From contig OZ245934.1 of NCBI GenBank assembly GCA_965230005.1, forward strand, positions 5,084,001 through 5,148,000: a stretch of 64,000 bases of DNA. Reading direction: 5' to 3'. Each line of letters opens with the position of its first letter. Within the stretch, counting starts at the first letter, position 1. The position numbers were made by a program, and so were the translations under genes. This document shows, piece after piece, positions 25,441 to 34,365 of the stretch. This stretch comes from SZUA-309 sp965230005 (lineage in GTDB: Bacteria > Pseudomonadota > Gammaproteobacteria > Pseudomonadales > Azotimanducaceae). The notes beneath the pieces were generated by a model. That model was not told where the DNA came from, did not search any database, and saw nothing but the letters and a program-made list of their open reading frames with translations.

Positions 25441-26691
25441 ATGGCTGAAGTCATTGACCAGGCGAATGCCTGGCGCACGGAAACACCCGGCTGCGAGGGC
25501 TGGCAACGTACCGCCCGCGTCGACGATCCGAACAAATACTTCATGGTTTCCGCGGACGGCCACGTCCAGGAGCCGTCAGACCTCTGGGTCACCCGCATGG
25601 ACCCCGAATACCGGGAACGCCTTCCTGGCGTGATCATGGATGGCAAGGGCAACAAGTTTCAGAAGACCGAAGGATTCCGGCCTCTGCGACTGCAGAACAC
25701 CAAGTTCGAAGGCGAAGATCTGCGCCGGAATCAGTCCGGGAAGACGCCCGAGGAGCGGCTCCGGGATCTGGCCGCGGACGGCGTCGACGCCGAAGTGCTG
25801 TTCCCGAACAAGGGCCTCACGATCTGGGCGACCCCGGACGCCGAGTTTTCCCATGCCATGTGTCGGGCGTACAACGACTGGGCCTGGGAGACCTTCGCGG
25901 ACTTCAATGATCGCCTGGCACCCATGGCCTGCATCGCGCCGGCGGCGCTGGAGAACACCATCGAGGAAATCCAGCGCTGCGCTGCCCTGGGTTTCAAAGG
26001 CCTGTCGCTCCCCTGCAAGCCCGTCTGGGGTGCGCCCGATCACAAAGACCTGAACTACAACCTCCCGGAGTTCGATCCGCTCTGGGCCTGTGTGCAGGAG
26101 GTCGATCTACCGATCACCTTTCACGTCAGCACCGGGCGCGATCCGCGCACTGCGCGCGGCAACGGTGGGGCTGTCATCAACTACGCCGTGCACTCGCTGG
26201 CCCCGACCATGGAACCCATCGCCAATCTCTGTGCTTCCGGCGTTATCGACCGCTTCCCGAAAATCCAGTTCGGCACCATTGAGGCGGGCATCGGCTGGGT
26301 TGCCTGGGCGCTGGAAGCGCTCGATGAGGCTTACCGAAAGCACCACATGTGGGTACGGCCGAAACTCGACCGGCTGCCGAGCGAGTACTTCCGGACGAAC
26401 GGCTTTGCGAGCTTCCAGGAAGATCCTGCAGGGCTGAACCTGGCGCGGGCGCACGAGCTCACGGGTAATTTTCTCTGGGCAAACGACTTCCCGCATCACG
26501 AAGGTACCTGGCCCCATTCGGCCGCTGCCATCGAGCGCACCATGGGCGGCCTCGATGACGCTGAACGAGCCAGGATCCTGGGCCTCAATGCTGCGCGAAT
26601 CTTCCGCTTTCCGGTGCCGGAGCGGTATCTCGATCAGCCGGACGTGGTGGACGTCGCGAAAACGACAGGCGTGCTGCGCGCAGACTCATGA
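25441..26691 (+). CDS. Amidohydrolase 2 family protein
   Basis: A 416-residue TIM-barrel metal enzyme of the aminocarboxymuconate-semialdehyde/o-phthalate-decarboxylase-like amidohydrolase-2 family. It hydrolyses or decarboxylates ring acids. Metal-site motifs are SADGHVQEP (residues 37-45), TFHVSTG in the middle and NDFPHHEGTWPHS late in the protein, supplying the final Asp. The ATG follows AGGGAG. It overlaps the next gene by four bases (ATGA), so it is translationally coupled to the thiolase-like protein. Confidence 0.9.
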   Translation: MAEVIDQANAWRTETPGCEGWQRTARVDDPNKYFMVSADGHVQEPSDLWVTRMDPEYRERLPGVIMDGKGNKFQKTEGFRPLRLQNTKFEGEDLRRNQSGKTPEERLRDLAADGVDAEVLFPNKGLTIWATPDAEFSHAMCRAYNDWAWETFADFNDRLAPMACIAPAALENTIEEIQRCAALGFKGLSLPCKPVWGAPDHKDLNYNLPEFDPLWACVQEVDLPITFHVSTGRDPRTARGNGGAVINYAVHSLAPTMEPIANLCASGVIDRFPKIQFGTIEAGIGWVAWALEALDEAYRKHHMWVRPKLDRLPSEYFRTNGFASFQEDPAGLNLARAHELTGNFLWANDFPHHEGTWPHSAAAIERTMGGLDDAERARILGLNAARIFRFPVPERYLDQPDVVDVAKTTGVLRADS

Positions 26692-27869
26692 GCGAACGAT
26701 CGCTACGGGGCTCCGTGGCCGTGGCCGGCCTCGGCGAGACAGCGTATTACAAGCGCGGTGAAGCGCCGGATCCGGAGTTCAAGCTGGCGCTCGACGCGAT
26801 CCTTGCAGCCTGTGTCGATGCCGGTATCGAGCCGCAGGCCATCGATGGCTTCGCCTCCTTCAGCAATGACCGCAATGATCCTTCCCGGCTCTCGGCTGCC
26901 CTCGGATGCCGGGATCTGCGTTTTGCGAACATGCAATGGGGCGGCGGTGGCGGGGGCGGGTCTGCTGCCGTTGCCCATGCGGCCGCGGCCATCGCAGGCG
27001 GTCTGGCCGAATGCGTGGTCGTTTTTCGAGCGCTGGCTCAGGGGCAGTTCGGTCGCTTCGGCCAGGGTCCACGGCGCAACGCCATCAGTGGTGAAGGGGC
27101 GCACACGGTGCCCTACGGCCTCATGTCACCCGCACAGATGTTTGCCATGAAGGTAGTCCGCTTCATGCACGACCATGGGGTCGAGCAGCCGGCGCTGCGA
27201 GCAATCTCGCTGGCGGCCTATCAGCACGCACAGAACAATCCCCGGGCCGTCATGTACGGCCGGCCGCTCGATGAAGCGACCTACGACGAGTCACGATGGA
27301 TTGTCGAACCTTTTCATCTCTACGACTGTTGCCTCGAGAACGATGGTGCAGCGGCCATGATCCTGGTTGCGGCAGACCGGGCGGCGGATTTCCCGCACCG
27401 GCCCGCCTATCTGCTCGGTGCCGTGAGCGGCTCCCACCATCGTGCCGGTGCCCCGGTGCACAACACGCCGGAATACGCGTCCTCTTCCTTCCCCACGCTG
27501 GCGCCGCGTCTCTACGACATGGCGCGCCTGGGCCCGGAGGACGTCGACGTGCTGCAGAGCTACGAGAACTTTACCGGCGGGGTGCTCATGAGTCTGGTGG
27601 AACACGGTTTCTGCGAGCCCGAGGCCTGCAACGAGTTTTTCGTGAAGGAACGTTTTCTCGCGCCGAGCGGCGATCTGCCGCTGAACACGAGCGGCGGGAA
27701 TCTTGCCGAGTGTTACATGCATGGGCTGGGCCTCATTCTCGAAGCCGTCCGGCAGGTTCGGGGGGACTCCACGAATCCCGTGTCAGACGTGGACGTATCC
27801 ATGACCATCTCAGGTCCCATGGTGACGCCGGTGAGCGCCTGTATCTTCGGCTCGGAGGCGACGCTGTGA
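26688..27869 (+). CDS. Thiolase-fold protein (SCP-x/lipid-transfer-protein type)
   Basis: A 393-residue thiolase-superfamily protein of the Ltp/SCP-x branch. It shows the glycine-rich WGGGGGGGSAAVAHAAAAI region and the C-terminal NTSGGNLAECYMHGLG motif. The usual catalytic Cys motifs of degradative thiolases are not obvious. In actinobacteria and proteobacteria such Ltp proteins pair with DUF35 partners as retro-aldolases that remove steroid or other side chains, and a DUF35 gene follows here. The start overlaps the amidohydrolase by ATGA, and its stop overlaps the DUF35 start. Confidence 0.85.
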   Translation: MSERSLRGSVAVAGLGETAYYKRGEAPDPEFKLALDAILAACVDAGIEPQAIDGFASFSNDRNDPSRLSAALGCRDLRFANMQWGGGGGGGSAAVAHAAAAIAGGLAECVVVFRALAQGQFGRFGQGPRRNAISGEGAHTVPYGLMSPAQMFAMKVVRFMHDHGVEQPALRAISLAAYQHAQNNPRAVMYGRPLDEATYDESRWIVEPFHLYDCCLENDGAAAMILVAADRAADFPHRPAYLLGAVSGSHHRAGAPVHNTPEYASSSFPTLAPRLYDMARLGPEDVDVLQSYENFTGGVLMSLVEHGFCEPEACNEFFVKERFLAPSGDLPLNTSGGNLAECYMHGLGLILEAVRQVRGDSTNPVSDVDVSMTISGPMVTPVSACIFGSEATL

Positions 27870-28306
27870 GCGACTCCTATCTGCCAGCCGGTCTGCCGCG
27901 GCCGGCTCCCGCGCCTGACGGACTGGATGCGCCTTTCTGGGCGGGGCTCCGTGAAGAGCAGATTCTCCTGCAACATTGTCAGAGCTGCGGTGCCTGGCAG
28001 TGGGGCCCCGAATGGATTTGCCATCACTGCCATTCCGATGCGCTCGCTTTCGAGGCCGTTGCCGGTGAAGGCGAGATCTACAGCTATGAACGCGTCTGGC
28101 ACCCCGTGCATCCCACGCTCAGAGGGCATGGACCCTACATCGTGGTGCTGGTCTCGCTGCCTCAGGCGGACGGTGTGCGGCTCGTTGGCAACCTGCTCGG
28201 TGACCCGGAACAGCCGGTGCGCATCGGCGCGCAGGTCACAGCCGTGTTCGAACACCACAACGACGCGGATGATCCCTTCACGCTTCTGCAGTGGCAGACG
28301 CGCTGA
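27866..28306 (+). CDS. Zn-ribbon/OB-fold (DUF35) protein
   Basis: A 146-residue DUF35 protein: an N-terminal zinc ribbon with C38xxC41 and C52xxC55 (CQSCGAW, ICHHC) followed by an OB-fold (GEGEIYSYERVWHPV, VLVSLPQADGVRLVGNLL). DUF35 partners complete the active site or bind acyl-CoA for thiolase-like Ltp proteins. The GTG start at 27866 overlaps the thiolase stop (GTGA), so the two are coupled. It is the last gene of the amidohydrolase operon and ends convergent with the beta-lactamase-like gene. Confidence 0.88.
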   Translation: MSDSYLPAGLPRPAPAPDGLDAPFWAGLREEQILLQHCQSCGAWQWGPEWICHHCHSDALAFEAVAGEGEIYSYERVWHPVHPTLRGHGPYIVVLVSLPQADGVRLVGNLLGDPEQPVRIGAQVTAVFEHHNDADDPFTLLQWQTR

Positions 28307-28315
28307 GGCGCGGCG

Positions 28316-29350
28316 TCAAAGCAGCTCGGTGAGTTCGAAGAGGCGATCCCAGACGTAGTCGATTTCCGTGACGGGCGTGCGGCCCAGACGGACGATCACG
28401 AGATCGCGCTCGGGATCGCAGAGGATACGCTGACCGTCGTAACCGCTGGCGTAGAACTGCCGCGGATTGGCGGGGTTCATCCACCAGTGGGCGCCGTAAC
28501 ACTCTGCCTCCGTGTGTATGGTTGGTGAGCGGGCGTAGTCGATCCATTCCGCGGGGAGCAACTGCTGTCCGTCCCAGTTGCCGCCACGCAGATAGAGCAG
28601 GCCGAAGCGAGCGAAGTCCTGCGGAATCGCGAAGAGGAACGAGGAGCCGATGAAGGTGCCGGCAGTATCGAACTTCGGTGAGGCCGTGCGCACACCGATG
28701 GGTTCGAAAAGCCGGTCGTTCATGAACCGGAGCATGCCCGAGGCACCCCCCTCCACCGCGTCCCGGAGAATCCGACAGAGAATGTTCGTCGTGCCGCTGG
28801 AGTAGGACCAGTGCTCGCCCGGCGCATGGTCCAGGGCTTTGGCCGCGGCGTAGGCGCCGGTGTCGTGTCGCCCCTCGTACATGAGCATGGGAATGACGTC
28901 CGAGGCGACCCCGTCCTCATAGTCTTCCTGAAAGGCCAGGCCGCTCGACATGCGCAGCAACTGATCGAGGGTAATCTCCCGACGTGCGTCGTTCTGCCAC
29001 TCGGGCACCGGTGCCGGGCCATAGAGATCGAGACGGCCTTCGGCCACGAGAAAACCGATCAGGGCCTGCGTGACGCTTTTGGCCATGGACCAGGAGTACT
29101 GCAGATAGAACGCGTTGGCACCGGCGGCGTAACGTTCGTAGCACAGTTCGCCGCCCTTCACGATGAGCAGCGCATAGGTCACACCCTGGTCGCCGTTGAG
29201 CTCGAAGATCTCGTTGGTCAGTGTGTTGAAACGGCTCAGGTCCTGCGGCTGCGGCTCCTGCCGGGGCCAGTGATCCGTCGGCCAGGCGACATGAGGCGGC
29301 TGGGGAGGCAGCGGATGAAGGTTCCTGGCGATGGATTCCGGATTCAACAT
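28316..29350 (-). CDS. Serine hydrolase, class C beta-lactamase/DD-peptidase fold
   Basis: A 344-residue protein with the SxxK motif in YSWSMAKSVT (S88, K91) and the second-motif Tyr in HWSYSSGTTNI. WMNPANP and ILCDPERDLVIVRLG are typical of the C-terminal half. No signal peptide is seen, so a cytoplasmic esterase or amidase is as likely as a cell-wall enzyme. The ATG at 29350 follows GGGAG. Adjacent genes do not reveal the substrate. Confidence 0.88.
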   Translation of the reverse strand: MLNPESIARNLHPLPPQPPHVAWPTDHWPRQEPQPQDLSRFNTLTNEIFELNGDQGVTYALLIVKGGELCYERYAAGANAFYLQYSWSMAKSVTQALIGFLVAEGRLDLYGPAPVPEWQNDARREITLDQLLRMSSGLAFQEDYEDGVASDVIPMLMYEGRHDTGAYAAAKALDHAPGEHWSYSSGTTNILCRILRDAVEGGASGMLRFMNDRLFEPIGVRTASPKFDTAGTFIGSSFLFAIPQDFARFGLLYLRGGNWDGQQLLPAEWIDYARSPTIHTEAECYGAHWWMNPANPRQFYASGYDGQRILCDPERDLVIVRLGRTPVTEIDYVWDRLFELTELL

Positions 29351-29454
29351 GGGTGATCTCCCGCAACGTGCTGCGCAGTGTCGGAAGCCGAGTGTAACAG
29401 TGCCCCTGGGGCGCTTCTGCTAGACTCCAGCCGCCTTAACGCTTGAGTCCGTTC

Positions 29455-29808
29455 ATGAAAAATCCGCTTGGCTTCCTGCTGCTGTTTCTGACACCCATGC
29501 TCGCCAGTGCCGACGATTTTGCCGGCGTCTGGGCGCTGAGTATCGACACCCCGCGCGGGCTGCAGCACCCGGTGCTGACCGTCAACGAGGCGGACGGTCA
29601 GTACTCGGGCACCTACGAAGGGCGCATGGGTCTCCTCGAGATCGAGAACATCGCCAGAGACGGCGATCGCTTCGAGTTTCCGCTCACGATCTCCGTGCCC
29701 ATCGGCGAGATCGACGTCTTCTACTCCGGCACCATCGACGGGGAATCCATGGAAGGCGTCGTGCGGAACCCGCGCGGGGAAGTGCCTTTCACAGGCGTGC
29801 GGGAATAG
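29455..29808 (+). CDS. Exported small protein of unknown function
   Basis: A 117-residue protein with a clear signal peptide (PLGFLLLFLTPMLASA, cleavage before DDF). The mature part is beta-rich (GVWALSIDTP, GTYEGRMGLLEIENI, YSGTIDGESMEGVVRN), suggesting a small barrel or lipocalin-like fold. I do not recognise a named family. Start at the ATG at 29455; a TTG four codons upstream is also in frame. It is convergent with the 2OG oxygenase gene. Confidence 0.72.
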   Translation: MKNPLGFLLLFLTPMLASADDFAGVWALSIDTPRGLQHPVLTVNEADGQYSGTYEGRMGLLEIENIARDGDRFEFPLTISVPIGEIDVFYSGTIDGESMEGVVRNPRGEVPFTGVRE

Positions 29809-29822
29809 CCGGGCCTCTGCCT

Positions 29823-30506
29823 TCAGGCTGCGTCGTGAAAAATCATCCCGAGTGTCATGCGCTCGCCGCGGCTGACCTCGCTGACACCGTGGCGCAGCTG
29901 CACCCGATGAAAACCGCGACTCCCTTGCCTGGGCCGTTCCCGGACAGGAAAGATCACCCCTTCGCCCGCTCGCGGTGACAGAACGACCGGGCGAGACTGC
30001 ATGCGCGGCCGCTGTTCCACGAGCACGAGTTCACCACCGCCGAAGTCGACGCCTGGTTCCGACAGTTGAATGACGAGCTGCAGTGGGAAGTAACGGTGGC
30101 CGTAAAGGTCCTGGTGGAGGCAGTTGAAGTCGCCCGGACCGTAGCGGAGCAGGAGTGGCGTTGGCCGCTTTTGGCCCGCCGCGTGGCAGGCGTCCAGGAA
30201 GGTGTGCAGAGTCTCCGGCCACGGGGGCAGTCCCAGCCTCCCGGCCCAGTCGTTCGCGATTCGCGCCAGCGGCGGGTACAGCGAACGGCGCAGGCGATCG
30301 ACCGGTTCCGGGAGTGGATAGTCGAAGTACCGGTACTGTCCGCGACCAAAGTTGTAACTGGCCATGTCTATCGTTGCCCGGAAGTAATGAGCCTCTTCGT
30401 AGCAGGCCCGCAGCGAGCGCCGCTCCCGGGCGTTGACAAGAGGTCCAACGGTTGCGTGACCGCTTTTGTCGAGATCCCGGGCAACAGTCTGCCAGTCGAT
30501 GTTCAT
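29823..30506 (-). CDS. 2OG-Fe(II) oxygenase associated with DNA alkylation repair
   Basis: A 227-residue oxygenase matching the family described as acting on damaged nucleic acid (PF09859 pattern: YRYFDYPLP, FLDACHAAGQKRPTPLLL, GDFNCLHQDLYG, EQRPRMQSR). Iron ligands are H131 and D133 of LHQD and H206 of RHGVS, with an Arg in RGERMTLGMIF binding 2-oxoglutarate. Its ATG overlaps the ada stop by four bases, a translational coupling that supports a role in alkylation repair. Confidence 0.9.
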   Translation of the reverse strand: MNIDWQTVARDLDKSGHATVGPLVNARERRSLRACYEEAHYFRATIDMASYNFGRGQYRYFDYPLPEPVDRLRRSLYPPLARIANDWAGRLGLPPWPETLHTFLDACHAAGQKRPTPLLLRYGPGDFNCLHQDLYGHRYFPLQLVIQLSEPGVDFGGGELVLVEQRPRMQSRPVVLSPRAGEGVIFPVRERPRQGSRGFHRVQLRHGVSEVSRGERMTLGMIFHDAA

Positions 30507-31594
30507 GGGCTGGGCGCCCTGGCCCGCTGCCGCTCGCGATCCAGAAGCGTCCGCTTGCGCGCTTCACCCCAGCGATACCCCCCAAGGCTGCCGTCGCCGC
30601 GCAGCACCCGGTGGCAGGGCACCAGCACCGCGATACGGTTGGCGCCACAGGCGGAGGCTGCCGCGCGGACGGCCTTCGGCGCATCGATGGCGCTGGCGAG
30701 CTCGCCGTAGGAGAGCACTTCGCCCTCACCGGTCCCAAGGAGATAGCGCCACGTTTTGATCTGAAAGGCCGTGCCTCGGAGATCCAGCGGCAGGTCCGGA
30801 CGGGGTCCGTCGGCATCCAGGTGTGCTTCGAGTCCTGCGAGCCAGTCGGCCAGGTCCGGACACTCCGCTGCCTGTGATGCTTCCAGGCGCGCGGCAGGGA
30901 ACTCCGTCGCAAGCTGTTCGAGAAGCTCGGCGGCGCTGGCGCCGAATTGCGCGAAGCAGACGCCGCGGTCGGTCGCAGCCAGCATCAGCCAGCCGTAAGC
31001 CGTGCGGGCTGTGGTGTGATAGATCACCTCACCTGCGCCGCCGGCCCGATAGGTGCTTGGGGTCATGCCGAGGTTTCTGAGGCTCTCGCCGTAGACGCGA
31101 CTCGTGGATCCGTAGCCCGCCTCGAAGATCGCCTCGGCCACACCGGCCCCGCGCTTCAGTGCGGCCTTCAGACCCTGGTGCCGGACTGCTTCCTGAAACG
31201 CCGCTGGTGTGATCCCGAAGAGTTTTTTGAACTGCCGTGTGAGACGTGCGGCCGGGATACCGGACTGGACCGCGAGATCGCCTGTCGCCAGCTTGTCCGT
31301 GGCGTGGGCATCCAGATAGCGGGCCAACTCGATGAGGGCCGCCCGCTCCGCTAGAGTCGCTTCCGGGCGGCAGCGCTTGCAGGGGCGCAGCCCGGCGCGC
31401 TGCGCCGAGGCGGCGTCTTCGAAAAAGCGTACGTTTTCCCGCCGTGCGGGCCGGGCGCCGCAGGAGGGCAGGCAATAAACGCCGGTGGTAATCACCCCGT
31501 AGAAGAAAAGGCCGTCATAGACCGGGTCACGGCGTTGGATGGCGGCGAACATGTCGTCTGCCGATGGCACTAGCACTCGCTGTTGCTCGGTCAC
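30503..31594 (-). CDS. ada: Ada: methylphosphotriester-sensing activator and O6-alkylguanine-DNA alkyltransferase
   Basis: A 363-residue Ada with all parts. The N-terminal zinc domain has four Cys (CLPSC, C41 and C45; CKRC, C72 and C75), where methyl transfer from phosphotriesters activates the protein. An AraC-type helix-turn-helix follows (LTRQFKKLFGITPAAFQEAVRHQ). The alkyltransferase domain ends with PCHRVLRGDGSLGGYRWGE (C327). The GTG start at 31594 follows AAGGAG. It forms an operon with the 2OG oxygenase. By analogy it would activate its own promoter in the 129-base gap at 31595-31723; I could not identify an Ada box with confidence. Confidence 0.94.
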   Translation of the reverse strand: MTEQQRVLVPSADDMFAAIQRRDPVYDGLFFYGVITTGVYCLPSCGARPARRENVRFFEDAASAQRAGLRPCKRCRPEATLAERAALIELARYLDAHATDKLATGDLAVQSGIPAARLTRQFKKLFGITPAAFQEAVRHQGLKAALKRGAGVAEAIFEAGYGSTSRVYGESLRNLGMTPSTYRAGGAGEVIYHTTARTAYGWLMLAATDRGVCFAQFGASAAELLEQLATEFPAARLEASQAAECPDLADWLAGLEAHLDADGPRPDLPLDLRGTAFQIKTWRYLLGTGEGEVLSYGELASAIDAPKAVRAAASACGANRIAVLVPCHRVLRGDGSLGGYRWGEARKRTLLDRERQRARAPSP

Positions 31595-31723
31595 AGAAAT
31601 CTCCTTGGAACGAAGCTGGAGATCAAGGTATCGGGCCGCCGGCCGGCTATCGCTCCGCTTTTGGCCGCCTTTGGGAAATATCCGGTGCAGCTGACGGCAC
31701 CCCTGGAGACGCGCTGCCTCGTT

Positions 31724-32755
31724 TCAGGCGCTTTCGAGGGCCGGAGCGGCGCCGGCTGGTTCCGGTAACCGGGCGAGGAGCTCGTAGGACTTCACTCGCG
31801 CTTCATGGTCGAAGATCTGACTGGCGATCATCAGTTCGTCGGCACCCGTTCTCGCGGCGAAGGCGCTGATCGACGCGGCAACCGTGTCCGGTGCACCGAC
31901 CGCAGAACAGGTGCTGAACTGGGCGACGATGGCCTCGTCTTCCGGTGTCAGCGTCGATGCGAAACCCTCGACCGGGGCGGGGAGCTGTCCTGGCGTACCT
32001 TTGCGCAGCCTGAGAATGGCCTGCAGGGACGAACTGCGCAGGTATTCGGCTTCCGCGTCCGTTTCCGCGGCGCAGACGTTGTAGCCGAGCATGACGTAGG
32101 GCGTATCGAGAAACTCCGAGGGGCGGAACGTCGAACGGTACATGTCCAGAGCCTGCATGAGAGCCTGGGGCGCGAAGTGAGAGGCGAAGGCGTAAGGCAG
32201 ACCCAACAGAGCCGCAAGCTGGGCACCATAGAGGCTCGAACCAAGAATCCAGATGGGCACCTTTGCTCCGGCCCCGGGGACCGCGCGCACGCGCTGGTCG
32301 GCGTCCGGTTCGTCGAGAAAGGCCATGAGTTCCATGACGTCGCGGGGAAAGTCGTCGATGTTGCCGTTCAGGTTGCGCCGCAGGGCCCGGGCCGTGAGCT
32401 GGTCCGTTCCCGGTGCCCGGCCGATGCCGAGATCGATCCGGTCCGGATACAGCGCGGCCAGCGTGCCGAACTGCTCTGCGATGATCAGTGGAGCGTGGTT
32501 CGGCAACATGATGCCACCGGCGCCGACCCGGATGCGTTCCGTACCTTCCGCCACGTAGCCGATGGCGACGGCGGTGGCGGAGCTCGCGATGCCGGGCATG
32601 TTGTGGTGCTCGGCGAGCCAGTACCGCTGATAGCCCAGCCGCTCAGCATGCTGGGCGAGGTTGCGGCTGCGTTCGAGTGCCTGTCTGGCAGTCCCTCCTT
32701 CGACGATGGGCGCAAGATCGAGAACGCTGAGCTTGGGCAGGAAGGCGGGTGTCAT
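31724..32755 (-). CDS. LLM-class flavin-dependent oxidoreductase
   Basis: A 343-residue luciferase-like monooxygenase (YhbW-type branch) that would oxidise organic substrates with reduced FMN. Features are LSVLDLAPIVEGGTA at the N-terminus, RYWLAEHHNMPGIASSATAV, RVGAGGIMLPNHAPL, and GRIDLGIGRAPG-like DRIDLGIGRAPGTD. The ATG is at 32755. It lies upstream of ada on the same strand but separated by 129 bases, so co-transcription is uncertain. Confidence 0.9.
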   Translation of the reverse strand: MTPAFLPKLSVLDLAPIVEGGTARQALERSRNLAQHAERLGYQRYWLAEHHNMPGIASSATAVAIGYVAEGTERIRVGAGGIMLPNHAPLIIAEQFGTLAALYPDRIDLGIGRAPGTDQLTARALRRNLNGNIDDFPRDVMELMAFLDEPDADQRVRAVPGAGAKVPIWILGSSLYGAQLAALLGLPYAFASHFAPQALMQALDMYRSTFRPSEFLDTPYVMLGYNVCAAETDAEAEYLRSSSLQAILRLRKGTPGQLPAPVEGFASTLTPEDEAIVAQFSTCSAVGAPDTVAASISAFAARTGADELMIASQIFDHEARVKSYELLARLPEPAGAAPALESA

Positions 32756-32791
32756 TCGAGTTCCATTGCTTCAGTCAATGAATGGTCTGGT

Positions 32792-33358
32792 TCAGTAAAT
32801 CACCGGTACGCCGGCAAGATACTCGTGGAAGTAGGCGACGACCAGGGTAAGGATCACGCCGATGACGACCAGAACGATGTCCTTCTGCACCGGCACCGCA
32901 TCGGGCAGCTCCCTGGGACCTTCCCGTCGATTGATCAGCGGCATGGCCACGGCCGCCCAGATCCCGAGGCCGCCAAAGAGCACGACCGAGCGGCTGTCGC
33001 CGTTGGCCAGGAGGTGGGCGACGGCCCAGAGAATGACGCCGGTCAGCATCGGATGGCGGAGCAGGCGCTTCAGATTGGTCGGCGCATTTGCTGCGCCCAT
33101 CAGAATGAAGGCCACCACCATCAGCAGCGAGGTGATCAGGGGCGCGCCGGCCAGCGGTGCGTTGTAGACGAATTCCGGCGTTGCCGATCGCCAGCCGAAC
33201 ACCATGAGCAGAATGGCAATGACGATGTCCACTGCGAAGAAGCCTTTGTAAGGTCCTTCGCCGAGTCGTTCGATGAGCCCGGCGCGAGCGCCGGGGGCCA
33301 GTGACGGAAACAGGTGCACGAAGGTCCACAGGACAACGCCTGCGATGAGCAATGGCAT
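32792..33358 (-). CDS. NnrU family membrane protein
   Basis: A 188-residue protein with about five or six membrane segments (ending VLVVIGVILTLVVAYFHEYLAG). The NnrU/isoprenylcysteine-methyltransferase-like pattern is visible: LWTFVHLFPS, NLKRLLRHPMLTGVILWAVAHLLANGD and ILWAxxH. NnrU proteins are linked to nitric-oxide and nitrite metabolism or to perakine/phytoene-like chemistry; no such genes are nearby. The ATG follows GGGAGAGG. Thirty-six bases separate it from the LLM oxidoreductase. Confidence 0.88.
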   Translation of the reverse strand: MPLLIAGVVLWTFVHLFPSLAPGARAGLIERLGEGPYKGFFAVDIVIAILLMVFGWRSATPEFVYNAPLAGAPLITSLLMVVAFILMGAANAPTNLKRLLRHPMLTGVILWAVAHLLANGDSRSVVLFGGLGIWAAVAMPLINRREGPRELPDAVPVQKDIVLVVIGVILTLVVAYFHEYLAGVPVIY

Positions 33359-33403
33359 AACGGTCCTCTCCCCACGGTTCTATTCCGGTCGAGTATAGCC
33401 AGA

Positions 33404-33433
33404 TTGTGAAGCGCGACACGTTTTCGGTAGATT
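33404..33433 (+). promoter_or_regulatory. Weak candidate promoter upstream of the MoxR cluster
   Basis: TTGTGA (33404-33409) and TAGATT (33428-33433) are separated by 18 bases. It is the best plus-strand match in the 236-base gap upstream of the membrane-protein gene at 33595, but the predicted leader would be about 155 bases long. Confidence 0.25.
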
Positions 33434-33594
33434 GAATCGTCGATTGCCGAGCTGATCGGCAGCAGGATGCTGTCGGAGCAGCGAGAATTTCCGGTGATCG
33501 GGTCGGGGCCCCTTCGATACTGGCCGACCTCACATGCTGCACTCATCGAAGCGTTTCGATCGGGGTGCGGCAGCCGAACGAAAAGGAGTTCGAT

Positions 33595-34365
33595 ATGTAC
33601 GAGAAACCGCAAGCACCGGCATCGATCGGCGGTGTCCTCGATGACGGCTTCAAGCTGTTCCGGGCAGCGTTCCCGAAAGTTGTGATCCTGACTGTCGTTG
33701 CGACGGTCGTCTCTCAGATCCCAAGCTATCTGCTCACCGCCTCCATCGGCGAAGACGGGTTGCCGAATGTCGGCCTCCCATTTTTCATCACGATGCTCGT
33801 GACCACGCTCTTCGGCATCCTCATCTATGCCGCCGTCGTGTCACGCATTTCGCGGATCCATGACGGTCGCGACATGAGTCTCGGCGATGCGCTCGGTGCG
33901 GGCCTGGCCTGTATGCTGCCGCTCGCCGTCTGCCTGCTGCTCTACTCCCTGGCGGTAACCGTGGGCATGCTTCTGCTGCTGATTCCCGGACTGATTCTCG
34001 TCGTCACTCTGGTCTTCGCGCCTTACATTCTGGTCGTCGAAGGCGGTGGCATGGTCGGCAGTCTGCGGCAGAGTCATCGGCTCGTCTGGGGTAACTTCTG
34101 GCGCACCTCGGCGATTCTTCTCATTGCCGGATTCATTCTCATGGTTGCCTACGTGGTTATCGGGGTTGTGCTCGGCGTGCTTATCGCCTTTTCTCCGGAA
34201 GGTGGTATGGGGACCGCGCTCATCGAGACCCTCGTGACCGGAGCGATGCTGGGTCTCGTGACGCCTCTGTTCTATACCCTTTCCATGGCGGCTTACTACG
34301 ATCTCCGGCTCCGCAAAGAGGGCGACGATCTCGCCGATCGCATTGAAACGCCCGCGCCCGCATGA
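33595..34365 (+). CDS. Multi-pass membrane protein, first gene of the MoxR cluster
   Basis: A 256-residue protein with about six membrane segments and a short N-terminal cytoplasmic SIGGVLDDGFKLFRAAF stretch. This pattern, with SLRQSHRLVWGNFWRT in the middle, resembles the glycerophosphodiester-phosphodiesterase-membrane-domain/YciC-like group, whose function is unknown. The ATG follows AAAAGGAG. Its stop overlaps the DUF4129 start by four bases, so it belongs to the MoxR operon. Confidence 0.82.
   Translation: MYEKPQAPASIGGVLDDGFKLFRAAFPKVVILTVVATVVSQIPSYLLTASIGEDGLPNVGLPFFITMLVTTLFGILIYAAVVSRISRIHDGRDMSLGDALGAGLACMLPLAVCLLLYSLAVTVGMLLLLIPGLILVVTLVFAPYILVVEGGGMVGSLRQSHRLVWGNFWRTSAILLIAGFILMVAYVVIGVVLGVLIAFSPEGGMGTALIETLVTGAMLGLVTPLFYTLSMAAYYDLRLRKEGDDLADRIETPAPA

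Noticed and set aside
27296..28306. Longer frame upstream of the DUF35 gene
   Set aside because: Its first 190 codons overlap the thiolase gene in another frame; only the part from 27866 has DUF35 motifs.
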